In this document: positions 17,047-25,666 of the stretch, one piece after another
How the letters are laid out: each line of letters opens with the position of its first letter
Position numbering within the stretch: position 1 is the stretch's first letter
Assembly: GCF_002240225.1 (NCBI RefSeq)
Contig: NZ_CP022584.1
Coordinates: forward strand, 3,996,094-4,060,093
Length of the DNA: 64,000 nt
Reading direction: 5' to 3'
Source: Paenibacillus physcomitrellae
GTDB lineage: Bacteria > Bacillota > Bacilli > Paenibacillales > Paenibacillaceae
Position numbers and translations under genes: made by a program
The notes under the pieces: generated by a model
What the model was told of the DNA's origin: nothing
The model's input: only the letters and a program-made list of their open reading frames with translations
Database searches by the model: none

Positions 17047-18435
17047 ATGGAGCAAAATGTGATTCGTGTTACTAGCAGAAAGGATATCGTGGATTTCGTG
17101 AATTCACATCCGGTTAGTAAATCCGGCTTCAAAATTATTTTGCTGGCGCTCGCCGGCGTTTTCGTGGATGCCTACGATTTCACAAGCATCGGGATCGGTA
17201 CGGCCCAGCTTCAGGAGCAGTTTGGTTTGTCTCCTGTGGAATTGGGCAGCTTGACGGCGATTATGGCGGTAGGTTCATTGCTGGGTGCTATTTTTGGAGG
17301 GTACTATACGGACAAATTCGGGCGGAACAAGATGTTTCTGATCGACTTGTTTCTGATGGTATTCGCAGCGTTTGGTGCAGCTCTTTCTCCGAATTTCGGC
17401 TGGCTCGTGTTTTTCCGTCTGCTGATGGGAATCGGTGTAGGGCTGGATATTCCGGTTGCCTTAAGCTTTATAGCCGAATTCAGCAATCTGAAGAAGAAAG
17501 GAAGCAATGTTACTTTATGGTGCCCGCTCTGGTTTACGGCCGCATCCATTACAGGTTTGATTGCCCTGCCTTTTTATTTGCTGGATCAGCATGAATACAT
17601 TTGGAGATGGTCTGTCGGCATCGGCGGAATTTTTGCACTGATCGTCCTGTTCCTGCGGTATTTCTTTATGAATGAAAGCCCGCTTTGGGCGGCCCACCAT
17701 TTATCGATTGAGGAGAGCGCCAAGGTGCTGCGCAGAACCTACAACGTCGAAGTGGTGGTAGAGAAGGGCGCAGAACACGGCAGCGAAGGGCAGGCTCCAA
17801 CGCCCAAACCGTCATACAAAGCTATCTTTCAAGGCAAATACAAGCTCAGAACGGTGCTGGCTTCCATCATTACCTTTACGCAGAGTATGGAATATTTCGC
17901 GGTAGGCTTTTATATCCCGACCATTTCCAGTCTTTTGTTTGGTAAAGGCGTGATTTACGCGATCGTCGGTACGATTGTGTTTAACTTGTTCGGGGCAATC
18001 GGCGGATTTTTGGGCGCTTCGATCAATACCCGCTGGGGAGTCCGCAAGCTCTCCATCGTCGGGTATATCCTTGCCGGGCTGGGACTTCTGCTGATGGGCG
18101 GGTTCGGTAATGTGTACGCCGGGATTTCAGCGGTGCTGCTGGCGGCGTTTATTTTCGGCCATGCATTTGGACCGGGCTCCCAGGGGATGACGATGGCGAC
18201 GTTGTCCTATCCGACAGAACTGCGCGGACTTGGAACCGGCTTCGGACAGGGCATTACCCGGGCAGGCAGCGTCCTCGGCTTTTTCCTCTTTCCGGTGGTG
18301 CTGGCCGCCGCCGGCTTGTACAATACCCTGCTTATGCTGGCGGTCGTTCCGATTCTGGGTCTGATTGCAACGCTTTGGATCAAATGGGAGCCGATCGGAT
18401 TAGACGTGGAAAACGGGGAAGACGTTGTGGCTTGA
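17047..18435 (+). CDS. MFS transporter, organic or aromatic acid:proton symporter type
   Basis: This 462-aa protein has twelve predicted membrane segments and the MFS loop signature GGYYTDKFGRNKMF between segments 2 and 3. The first segment carries DAYDFTSIG, an acidic motif common in aromatic-acid and sugar-acid carriers. YPTELRGLGTGFGQGITRAG near segment 11 is typical of the sugar/aromatic-acid porters. AAGGGG precedes the ATG. It is divergent from the IclR gene and carries the same operator-like palindrome as the pxpB promoter, so it belongs to the regulon. It probably imports the anionic substrate of the pathway. A second, ABC-type importer lies in the same cluster. Confidence 0.88.
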   Translation: MEQNVIRVTSRKDIVDFVNSHPVSKSGFKIILLALAGVFVDAYDFTSIGIGTAQLQEQFGLSPVELGSLTAIMAVGSLLGAIFGGYYTDKFGRNKMFLIDLFLMVFAAFGAALSPNFGWLVFFRLLMGIGVGLDIPVALSFIAEFSNLKKKGSNVTLWCPLWFTAASITGLIALPFYLLDQHEYIWRWSVGIGGIFALIVLFLRYFFMNESPLWAAHHLSIEESAKVLRRTYNVEVVVEKGAEHGSEGQAPTPKPSYKAIFQGKYKLRTVLASIITFTQSMEYFAVGFYIPTISSLLFGKGVIYAIVGTIVFNLFGAIGGFLGASINTRWGVRKLSIVGYILAGLGLLLMGGFGNVYAGISAVLLAAFIFGHAFGPGSQGMTMATLSYPTELRGLGTGFGQGITRAGSVLGFFLFPVVLAAAGLYNTLLMLAVVPILGLIATLWIKWEPIGLDVENGEDVVA

Positions 18436-18543
18436 TCAGCAATATTTTGTCTAGGAAAAGATTTATTTGATCTGGATTTCGGGCGATTATTCAGAAAAAA
18501 AACTTGATTTTTACGAAAATGCCTTCAAAATAAACTATAAAAA

Positions 18544-18580
18544 AATAACCGAATAACGGATTTTAAGTACCGAAATTCGG
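18544..18580 (+). promoter_or_regulatory. Candidate IclR operator before pxpB
   Basis: AATAACCGAA (18544-18553) and GTACCGAAATTCGG (18567-18580) both recur, inverted, at the MFS promoter. The core CCGAA-A-TTCGG is a perfect palindrome with one central base. A TATAAA-like -10 lies directly before it at 18536-18541; the -35 is unclear. The position fits a repressor that blocks transcription of the main catabolic operon. Confidence 0.6.
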
Positions 18581-18644
18581 AACTTAATTAGTGAGCTTTG
18601 CAAAGAGATTACAGAAGAGGGAATTCCCTTTCAGGAGGAACGGT

Positions 18645-19409
18645 ATGGTGAATCACAATCCAAACGGAGCCGGAACATGGAGCGGACCCCAGATCCACCT
18701 GCTTGGAGATTCGGGGCTGGTGATCAAATTTGGCGAATCCATTGAACTGGAGACGCACAAACGTATCAGGCAGCTGTCCGAATATTTGGAGCATCATCCC
18801 TTTACAGGAATGACCGAATATGTCCCAGCTTTTACGACCGTAACGATTTATTATGATCCATGGAAGGTTGCAGCTGAGCCTGCTTCCGCAGACGGGGAAG
18901 TCCGGCGGCCTCCGTTTGAGATCGTCAAAGCTGCTGTCCTGAACCTGCTGTTGGAGCTTAAGGATACGGAGACAGCGCCTCCGGATACGGTGCGCATTCC
19001 GGTCTGCTACGGCGGGGATCTGGGTCCGGATTTGCAGGAAGTGGCCGCCACCAACGGATTGACAGAGGAAGAGGTCATAAGTTTTCACTGCTCGGGCGAA
19101 TATTTGGTTTATATGCTGGGCTTTGCACCGGGGTTTGCCTATTTGGGCGGCATGTCCAGCCGCATTGCCACTCCCCGCAGGCAAACGCCCCGGCTGGCGA
19201 TTCCCGCGGGAACTGTAGGCATCGCCGGTGAACAGACGGGGGTTTACCCGATTGAAACACCGGGCGGCTGGCAGTTGATAGGGAAAACGCCGATCAGGCT
19301 GTTTGTGCCTGAACGAACACCGCCAACGGTGCTTAAGGCTGGGGACCTCGTCCGGTTCTATCCGATCTCCCGTAAGGAATTTGACGAATGGGAGGAATCG
19401 AGCTTATGA
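18645..19409 (+). CDS. pxpB: 5-oxoprolinase subunit B (PxpB/KipI family)
   Basis: This 254-aa protein is full length for the PxpB/KipI family. It carries the conserved segments GDSGLVIKFGESIE, EYVPAFTTVTIYYDP, VCYGGDLGPDL, MLGFAPGFAYLGGM and PAGTVGIAGEQTGVYPIETPGG. The ATG at 18645 follows AGGAGG at 6 bp. With PxpA and PxpC it forms the prokaryotic ATP-dependent 5-oxoprolinase, which opens the lactam of 5-oxoproline to glutamate; PxpB and PxpC correspond to the two halves of allophanate-hydrolase-like fusion proteins. pxpC overlaps by 4 bp. It opens the long catabolic operon, so its lactam substrate may be a pathway intermediate rather than waste 5-oxoproline. Confidence 0.93.
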   Translation: MVNHNPNGAGTWSGPQIHLLGDSGLVIKFGESIELETHKRIRQLSEYLEHHPFTGMTEYVPAFTTVTIYYDPWKVAAEPASADGEVRRPPFEIVKAAVLNLLLELKDTETAPPDTVRIPVCYGGDLGPDLQEVAATNGLTEEEVISFHCSGEYLVYMLGFAPGFAYLGGMSSRIATPRRQTPRLAIPAGTVGIAGEQTGVYPIETPGGWQLIGKTPIRLFVPERTPPTVLKAGDLVRFYPISRKEFDEWEESSL

Positions 19410-20407
19410 GCCTGATGATTGGCAAACCGGGTCTGCTGACCACGGTGCAGGATCTGGGCCGGTTCGGCTTTCAGAAATATGGGGTGATCGCGAGCGGGGC
19501 TATGGATGGCTTTGCCCTGCGGACGGCAAACCTGCTGGTCGGCAACCCTCAGGGAGCGGCCGGCCTGGAAATTACTATGCTGGGACCGGAAATCTGGTTT
19601 GAGCATACGGCGCTGATTTCGGTCTGCGGAGGCGACTTGACCCCGCAATTAAACGGGCAGCCCTTTCCGCTATGGAGAACGGTGCTGGTGCCCAAGGGCA
19701 GCGTGGTTACCTTTGGCCGAATGCAGCTGGGCTGCCGCGCTTACCTTGCGGTCGCAGGAGGGATTGACGTACCGCTTGAGATAAACAGCCGCTCGACTTA
19801 TTTGCGGGCTGGAATCGGCGGCTATCAAGGCCGCGCGCTGCGGTCCGGAGATGTCATTCCGGTCGGTAAATCGACTCCGCTCGGCTCGCAGCTGCTTGGG
19901 GTACTGGTCCGGAATGAGGAACGGGAAGCCGGTGCGGTCAGCCGCTGGTCGGCGGCTTCAAGTCTTAGACCGGCTTATACCGTGAGCCCGGAAGTAAGGG
20001 TCATTGCCGGTGAACAATATAAAGATTTTACGGCGGACAGCCGTCAGTGCTTTGAAAGTGAAGTTTTTGCCGTATTGCCGGAATCGGACCGTATGGGTTA
20101 CCGCTTTACCGGGAGTCCGTTAAAGCTTGAGAAACCGGCTGAAATGATTTCGACAGCCGTCACCTTCGGAACGGTTCAGGTTCCGCCAGGCGGCAATCCC
20201 ATCGTGCTGATGGCGGACAGGCAAACGACGGGCGGTTATCCGGTTATTGCACAGGTAGCGTCCGTGGACCTGCCGCTGCTCGCCCAGGTTAACTTGGGAG
20301 GCAAGGTCCGGTTCCGCCTGATTTCACTGGAGGAGGCGCAGCATCTCCATTTGCAGCGTGAAGAGGCGCTGCAGACGCTCGAAATCGGGCTTGGCAGCCT
20401 GCGTTAG
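19406..20407 (+). CDS. pxpC: 5-oxoprolinase subunit C (PxpC/KipA family)
   Basis: This 333-aa biotin-dependent-carboxylase-like protein has the family motifs IGKPGLLTTVQDLGRFGFQ, GVIASGAMDGFALRTANLLVG, CRAYLAVAGGIDVP, STYLRAGIGGYQGRAL and SDRMGYRFTG. The ATG at 19406 overlaps the pxpB stop (ATGA) and is chosen over an in-frame ATG at 19388. It forms the PxpBC complex that works with PxpA. The conserved C-terminal segment (PPGGNPIVLMADRQTTGGYP) is intact. Gene order MFS-pxpB-pxpC-ABC importer differs from the compact pxpABC operons of many bacteria. Confidence 0.94.
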   Translation: MSLMIGKPGLLTTVQDLGRFGFQKYGVIASGAMDGFALRTANLLVGNPQGAAGLEITMLGPEIWFEHTALISVCGGDLTPQLNGQPFPLWRTVLVPKGSVVTFGRMQLGCRAYLAVAGGIDVPLEINSRSTYLRAGIGGYQGRALRSGDVIPVGKSTPLGSQLLGVLVRNEEREAGAVSRWSAASSLRPAYTVSPEVRVIAGEQYKDFTADSRQCFESEVFAVLPESDRMGYRFTGSPLKLEKPAEMISTAVTFGTVQVPPGGNPIVLMADRQTTGGYPVIAQVASVDLPLLAQVNLGGKVRFRLISLEEAQHLHLQREEALQTLEIGLGSLR

Positions 20408-20540
20408 CTGTTAGCTGTTCTGGCCTAACCGCCATTCATTTTTGTATGTATTTATGATTACTGCATTTACCGCGATATGAGCAAAGGATCAAGCAGTTAG
20501 ATAATGTAGATATTTTTACTCAATGGAGAGGAGGGCGGTT

Positions 20541-21317
20541 ATGACTGAGAGCGGCTATTCCAAATTGGAAATTTCAAATTTGAAGGTCGAATATTACGCT
20601 AAGAATCAGCGGACCGTGGCTTTGGAGAATGTGGATCTGAAAGTGGAGGACGGTGAGTTCGTCTCCGTCATCGGTCCCAGCGGATGCGGGAAATCAACGC
20701 TCCTGAAAGTCGTGTCGGGTCTGCTGACCCCGGCGGCTGGAACGGCCCGGATTGATGGCAAAGAGATTAAGGAAATCCCCGAGCAGGTTGGCATGGTGTT
20801 TCAGAATGATGCTTTGCTGCCCTGGAAGAGCGTAGCCGATAATATCCGGCTTCCCTTAGTTATCAAAGGTTTGTCCAAGCAGCAGCAGGATGAAGAAGTG
20901 AAACGCCTGCTGCAAATGGTCGGTCTGGAAGGCTTCGGGCACTATCATCCCAAGCAGCTTTCGGGCGGCATGAAGAAACGTGTGGCTCTGGCCAGAACGT
21001 TTGCTTATGACCCAGACATCTATTTGATGGATGAGCCGTTTGGACCGCTGGATGCCCAGACCCGGGTGAAGATCGGCGAGGAGTTCCTGCACATTTGGGA
21101 GAATGTCGGCAAGAGCGTACTCTTCATTACGCATGACATTGAGGAAGCCATCGCCTTGTCAGACAGGGTGATCGTCATGTCCGCCCGTCCGGGAAGAATC
21201 AAGGCCGAATTCAAGGTTAATCTGGCACGTCCGCGTCCCTTCTACGATATTCGGTTTGACCCGGTATTCAAAGAATTACAGAAAGAGATTTGGACCCAGA
21301 TGTCCAGCGAGGAATAG
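20541..21317 (+). CDS. NitT/TauT-family ABC transporter ATP-binding protein
   Basis: This 258-aa ATPase has Walker A GPSGCGKST (residues 45-53), a Q-loop (VFQNDALLPWK), the signature LSGGMKKRVALA, Walker B DIYLMDEPFGPLD and the H-loop (FITHDIEEAI). The ATG at 20541 follows GAGAGGAGG. The architecture matches SsuB/TauB/ThiZ-like importers. It energises the permease and lipoprotein encoded next and probably imports a small anionic or heterocyclic compound. The 130-bp gap after pxpC has no clear terminator. Confidence 0.94.
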   Translation: MTESGYSKLEISNLKVEYYAKNQRTVALENVDLKVEDGEFVSVIGPSGCGKSTLLKVVSGLLTPAAGTARIDGKEIKEIPEQVGMVFQNDALLPWKSVADNIRLPLVIKGLSKQQQDEEVKRLLQMVGLEGFGHYHPKQLSGGMKKRVALARTFAYDPDIYLMDEPFGPLDAQTRVKIGEEFLHIWENVGKSVLFITHDIEEAIALSDRVIVMSARPGRIKAEFKVNLARPRPFYDIRFDPVFKELQKEIWTQMSSEE

Positions 21318-21334
21318 GAAGGAGAGTGAAAGAT

Positions 21335-22138
21335 ATGGCCTCGGAACCGAAAGAGAGAAAGTCCCGATCGGCTGCAGCCTTCTCCGGGAGGTACAATAGC
21401 GGCAGCGTCTGGCTGGGCAGAGTGATTTTGTTTGTCGTCATTTTCGGCCTTTGGGAGATATTGTCCGGCCGGGCGTTTAACGCTTTTTGGGTCAGCAAGC
21501 CGTCTCTTATTGTCAAACGAATCTATGATATGACCTTGAACGGCGATCTGTGGTACCACTTAAGCGTTACGCTGCAGGAATCCCTTGTCGGCCTGCTGAT
21601 CGGTATGGTTGGCGGTACGCTGCTGGGCATTGCCATTGCTTTCAGCGGTATTTTTCAGAAATGGGTTTATCCTTACATCATGGCCTTATACAGTCTTCCA
21701 AGAGTTTCGCTGGCCCCGCTCTTTATCGTCTGGTTCGGTATCGGCATGTCCTCCAAAATTCTGATGGTTGTGGCTATGGTCATCTTTGTAGCTTTCTATA
21801 ACGCTTACGAAGGCGTCCGCAATATTGACAAGGATTTGCTGGATATGATGAGCACCTTCAAGGCCAAATGGACCCATAAGCTGAGCTGGGTAGTCTTTCC
21901 GTCCATCACGACCTGGATTCTGACCAGTCTCCGCCTGAATATCGGGATGGCGCTCATCGGATCGGTTATCGCCGAGCTGGTGGGTTCTAACCGCGGTTTG
22001 GGTTACTACATTACTTATTCTTCGAACATGCTGGACACGACGGGGATCTTTACCGGCCTGGTATTAATCATGCTGATTGCCGTCGTACTGGAGCAAATTA
22101 TCATCCAGGTGGAACGCCGCCTGCTGAAGTACCGTTAA
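21335..22138 (+). CDS. NitT/TauT-family ABC transporter permease
   Basis: This 267-aa protein has six membrane segments and the binding-protein-dependent transport motif (DMMSTFKAKWTHKLSWVVFP). VSLAPLFIVWFGIGMSSKI is characteristic of SsuC/TauC/ThiX-type permeases. The ATG at 21335 follows AAGGAGAG, 17 bp after the ATPase stop. It forms the channel of the importer with the ATPase at 20.5 kb and the lipoprotein at 22.2 kb. Confidence 0.93.
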   Translation: MASEPKERKSRSAAAFSGRYNSGSVWLGRVILFVVIFGLWEILSGRAFNAFWVSKPSLIVKRIYDMTLNGDLWYHLSVTLQESLVGLLIGMVGGTLLGIAIAFSGIFQKWVYPYIMALYSLPRVSLAPLFIVWFGIGMSSKILMVVAMVIFVAFYNAYEGVRNIDKDLLDMMSTFKAKWTHKLSWVVFPSITTWILTSLRLNIGMALIGSVIAELVGSNRGLGYYITYSSNMLDTTGIFTGLVLIMLIAVVLEQIIIQVERRLLKYR

Positions 22139-22191
22139 GACGGGTCAGGGTTCAAATCTAAATCTATTCAAAGGATAGGGGAGGAAAGACA

Positions 22192-23235
22192 ATGAACAAG
22201 ACAAAGATTTCAATGGCATCGCTGCTGGTACTGATGATGGTGGTGCTGGGAGCCTGCGGCAACGGAAATAATGCAAATTCATCTGGCAACAGCGCGGCAC
22301 CGTCAGAAGCTTCATCCAACTCGGGCAACGCGGGCGGGGCTGGCAGCACGCAGGAAAATGTCACGATCCGTGTAGGTTTGGTAGGCGGCGGCATGACTCC
22401 GCTTATTGCCCAAATCGGGATCAACGACGGTTCTTACGAGAAAGCAGGAATCACCGTCAAGGAAGAAGATTTCAGCTCTGGCGCCGATATGGTGCAGGCT
22501 TTGGTCGGCGGAAGCCTTGACATTGCGCTCGGTTCTTACGAGCACGTACTGAGACAGCAGAAGAATGGGCTAGGCGTGAAGGCTTACGGAGAAATTTTTA
22601 ACGGCGGCGGCTATGCGCTGGTTGTGAAGAAGGATGCTCCGTATCAATCTCTGGCGGATTTGAAAGGCAAAACCTTGGCCGTTACCAAGGTCGGCAGCTT
22701 GTCCGATACGGTTCTCCGTGAAGGGCTGAAAGAAGTCGGCATTGACGGCAACAAGGACGTTCAAATCATCAACGGCGGCAGCGGCGCCACGATGCTGGCT
22801 GCGATTGAAAGCGGCAAAACGGCCGGCGGCATGACTTCCGAGCCCACGATCTCGCAGATGGTGGCAACGGGCAACTACCGGGTACTGTACGATCCTCCGT
22901 ATGATTTTGCCGGTATCGTTGTTATGGCCAAGACCGATTGGGTAGACAAAAATCAGGACGCTATGCGCCGTTTCCTTCAAATCAGCAGCGAAATTAACGA
23001 CCGTGCACAGCAGGATCCCGCTTCAGCGGTGACAGCCATGCAGAAGGCGTTCAACCAGATTCCTGCCGACGTTATGCAAACGGCTGTGAAGAACCAGCTG
23101 GCCAAAGTGCCGGAAGGTCTGAAGGTGACGGAAGCCGGAGCCAAAAAGGTATCCGATATCGAAATTGAGCAGGGTGTTATCAGCGAGGAAATACCGTTTG
23201 ACAAAACCGTAGACCTATCCTTACTTCCACAATAA
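22192..23235 (+). CDS. NitT/TauT/ThiY-type substrate-binding lipoprotein
   Basis: This 347-aa lipoprotein has a signal peptide ending in the lipobox VLGAC and a Ser/Asn/Gly linker. The mature NMT1/SsuA-like domain has GGGMTPLIAQIGINDGSYEKAGI, DMVQALVGGSLDIALGSYEHVL and LKGKTLAVTKVGSLSD. This family binds nitrate, sulfonates, pyrimidine precursors and aromatic acids, so the ligand cannot be named. It is anchored outside the membrane and feeds the permease at 21.3 kb. GGGGAGG precedes the ATG, and it sits 19 bp before the UbiD-family gene. Confidence 0.92.
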   Translation: MNKTKISMASLLVLMMVVLGACGNGNNANSSGNSAAPSEASSNSGNAGGAGSTQENVTIRVGLVGGGMTPLIAQIGINDGSYEKAGITVKEEDFSSGADMVQALVGGSLDIALGSYEHVLRQQKNGLGVKAYGEIFNGGGYALVVKKDAPYQSLADLKGKTLAVTKVGSLSDTVLREGLKEVGIDGNKDVQIINGGSGATMLAAIESGKTAGGMTSEPTISQMVATGNYRVLYDPPYDFAGIVVMAKTDWVDKNQDAMRRFLQISSEINDRAQQDPASAVTAMQKAFNQIPADVMQTAVKNQLAKVPEGLKVTEAGAKKVSDIEIEQGVISEEIPFDKTVDLSLLPQ

Positions 23236-23254
23236 AAAGGAGTGACCGCAGATC

Positions 23255-24682
23255 ATGGCTAAAGATTTGAGATCCTACCTGTCACAGCTTGTAGAGCAAA
23301 ATGAAAGCCAGCTAAGACTGGTCGACACCGAGGTTGACCCTCGTTTCGGCATTACGGCTTATGCGGCGGCATTAGCTGAAAAAGGCGATTATCCGGCGCT
23401 GTTGTTCAACAAGGTTAAAGGCTCCAATATCGCCTGTATTTCCAATTTGCTTACCTCTTATGAACGCATTGCTTTGTATCTGGGCTGCGAAGTGCAGGAC
23501 ATTCCCCGTGTATACGGGGAGAAGCTGCAAAAGCCGATCGAGCCGGTCGTCATCGAGCGCTCAGAAGCTACGGTCAAGCAGCAGATAATTGAAGAGCAAG
23601 ACGTGGATTTGTCGAAGCTGCCGATTCCAGTGCATAACGAACTGGACGGCGGGCCTTATCTGTCAGCTGGTGTCATGATTATCCGGGACCCGGACACGGG
23701 TCTGATCAACGCGGGCATCTACCGGCATCAAATCTTTAACGAACGCGATATGGGCGTTTGGTTTCTGGGGGCGCACCATGGCGGCCTGATCTATAAAAAA
23801 TATAAGCAGCAGGGTAAACCCGCGCCGATTGCCATCGCGCTGGGCCATCATCCCGGCTTTATTATGGGTGCGGTGTCCCGGGTACAGGGTATCGGCGGCG
23901 AATATGAAGCGGCGGGCGCCTTGATGGGCGAAGCGCTGGAGCTGGTCAAAGCGGATACCTCCGATCTGCTGGTTCCAGCACATGCCGAAATCATTCTCGA
24001 AGGCGAAATCCTGCCGGATAACGATCATGCGGAAGGTCCGTTCGGCGAATGGCCGGGCCATTATCTTGGCGGAGGCTCTGTACCGACCATCCGCATCACC
24101 AAGATTACCCACCGCAACAACGCGATTTTTCAGGACATCGTCGCTTCGGGGCGCGAGCATTTGGTCGTTGGCGGCGTGCCGCGGTCGGGCAGCATCTATC
24201 AGACGGTCAAACAGGTCGTGCCAAGCTTGAAGACGGTTAACGTGCCTTTCTACAGCCGGATGAACTGCTATATTTCGCTGCGCAAGGAACGGGATTCGGA
24301 TGTGAAAAAGGCGGCCTTCGCCGCGCTGAACACCGAGCAGGAGAACCTGCGCCACATCGTAGTTGTAGATGAAGACATCGACGTGTTTAATGGCGAAGAA
24401 ATTGCCTGGGCAATAGGCACACGTTTCGATGCTGAACGGGACCTGCTCATCATTCCGAAATGGAATGGCCCGGGCGGGCTGCTCCCAACGAACTGGGAGT
24501 ATAACGCAGAAGGGAAGAATACGCCGCGCATGTCCAGCGCTGTGGTTGTGGATGCGACCAAACCGGCACCGCCTGTCGTCTTTCCGAAGCGGGCCGTGGT
24601 TCCGCGGGAGCAGGTGGAGCTGGCTGAGCTGCAGTCTCTGCGCAGCCTAAACGCGGAAGAGAAAGGCAAATGGCTGCCGTAA
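23255..24682 (+). CDS. UbiD-family prenylated-FMN-dependent decarboxylase
   Basis: This 475-aa protein is full length for the UbiD family. The catalytic Glu-Arg-Glu set is recognisable: R157 in NAGIYRHQ and E260/E265 in EGPFGEWPGHY, with the family's spacing. The metal/flavin region includes NELDGGPYLSAGVMI, and the C-terminal part carries GTRFDAERDLLII. Members reversibly decarboxylate aromatic, heteroaromatic or unsaturated acids; known heteroaromatic substrates include pyrrole-2-carboxylate and furan acids. Activity needs prenylated FMN made by UbiX, which is not encoded in this window. AAAGGAG precedes the ATG. It is the first of two decarboxylase-like genes in the operon. Confidence 0.93.
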   Translation: MAKDLRSYLSQLVEQNESQLRLVDTEVDPRFGITAYAAALAEKGDYPALLFNKVKGSNIACISNLLTSYERIALYLGCEVQDIPRVYGEKLQKPIEPVVIERSEATVKQQIIEEQDVDLSKLPIPVHNELDGGPYLSAGVMIIRDPDTGLINAGIYRHQIFNERDMGVWFLGAHHGGLIYKKYKQQGKPAPIAIALGHHPGFIMGAVSRVQGIGGEYEAAGALMGEALELVKADTSDLLVPAHAEIILEGEILPDNDHAEGPFGEWPGHYLGGGSVPTIRITKITHRNNAIFQDIVASGREHLVVGGVPRSGSIYQTVKQVVPSLKTVNVPFYSRMNCYISLRKERDSDVKKAAFAALNTEQENLRHIVVVDEDIDVFNGEEIAWAIGTRFDAERDLLIIPKWNGPGGLLPTNWEYNAEGKNTPRMSSAVVVDATKPAPPVVFPKRAVVPREQVELAELQSLRSLNAEEKGKWLP

Positions 24683-24861
24683 GGCGGTACATATAAACAT
24701 TCCAAGCCTCAAGCCATTCCGGCGGTCTGAAGAGATCAGCCGCCGCGAATAGCTGGGGCTGGCTGTTTCTTAATCGAAGTTGGCGAAGTCAAGGAGTCAG
24801 CCGGTGGAAGCCGTCTGATTTTTCGAATTTATCGAGCTAAACAACGGGAGGGAAAACGAAG

Positions 24862-25641
24862 ATGAAAATCGTGGATTTGAACTGTGACATGGGGGAAAGC
24901 CTCGGCGTTTACAAGCTGGGAAGAGACGAGGAAATATTAAAATATGTAACGTCCGCTAACATTGCCTGCGGATTCCACGGCGGCGATCAGGCGACGATGC
25001 GCAAGACGGTCAAGCTGGCTTTGGAGCATAACGTCGCCATCGGCGTGCATCCAGGTCTGCAGGATCTGATCGGTTTCGGCCGGAGGGATATGGATCTTTC
25101 TCCTCAGGAAGCCTATGACCTCGTAGTCTATCAGATTGGCGCCTTGTGGGCTTTCGTTAAAGCGGAAGGAGCGCGTCTGCAGCATGTGAAGGCGCATGGT
25201 AATTTGTACAATATGGCCGCCAGAAATGCGGCGCTCGCTGAAGCGATTGCCGAAGCGGTTTATAAGGTCGATCCGGAGCTGATCCTGTACGGCTTGGCCG
25301 GCAGTGAACTGATCAAGGCGGGCAACAAAGTCGGTCTTCGTACCGCCAGTGAAGTTTTTTCCGACCGTACCTATCAATCCGACGGTTCTTTGACTTCCCG
25401 CCGTCTGCCTGATTCGATGATTACAGACGAAGAGGTGTCTTTGAAGCAGGTGATCCGGATGGTTTCGGAAGGGAAGGTGCTGTCTCAGCAAAATGTGGAT
25501 GTGCCGATTCAGGCCGACACCATCTGTGTTCACGGCGACGGTGTTCATGCCGTAGAATTCGCGAGCAAGATCAGAACCTCGCTGGAAGCTGCGGGCATTA
25601 CCGTGCAGGCACCCGGCAAAACAACTGGACTGAACGCCTGA
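24862..25641 (+). CDS. pxpA: 5-oxoprolinase subunit A (PxpA, LamB/YcsF family)
   Basis: This 259-aa protein is full length, with DLNCDMGES at the N-terminus, [11 protein letters not shown] (metal-ligand region), [17 protein letters not shown] and [11 protein letters not shown]. The usual family motifs read HPGF/Y-PD-GFGRR and VKPHGALYN, so there are small deviations (P to A, A to N) in the second. PxpA works with PxpBC in ATP-dependent 5-oxoproline hydrolysis. It is separated from pxpBC by the importer and the UbiD gene, with a 180-bp gap upstream but no terminator. GGGAGGG precedes the ATG. The substrate may be a related lactam. Confidence 0.93.
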   Translation: MKIVDLNCDMGESLGVYKLGRDEEILKYVTSANIACGFHGGDQATMRKTVKLALEHNVAIGVHPGLQDLIGFGRRDMDLSPQEAYDLVVYQIGALWAFVKAEGARLQHVKAHGNLYNMAARNAALAEAIAEAVYKVDPELILYGLAGSELIKAGNKVGLRTASEVFSDRTYQSDGSLTSRRLPDSMITDEEVSLKQVIRMVSEGKVLSQQNVDVPIQADTICVHGDGVHAVEFASKIRTSLEAAGITVQAPGKTTGLNA

Positions 25642-25666
25642 TTGGCGAAACAAAGGAGGAGCAACC

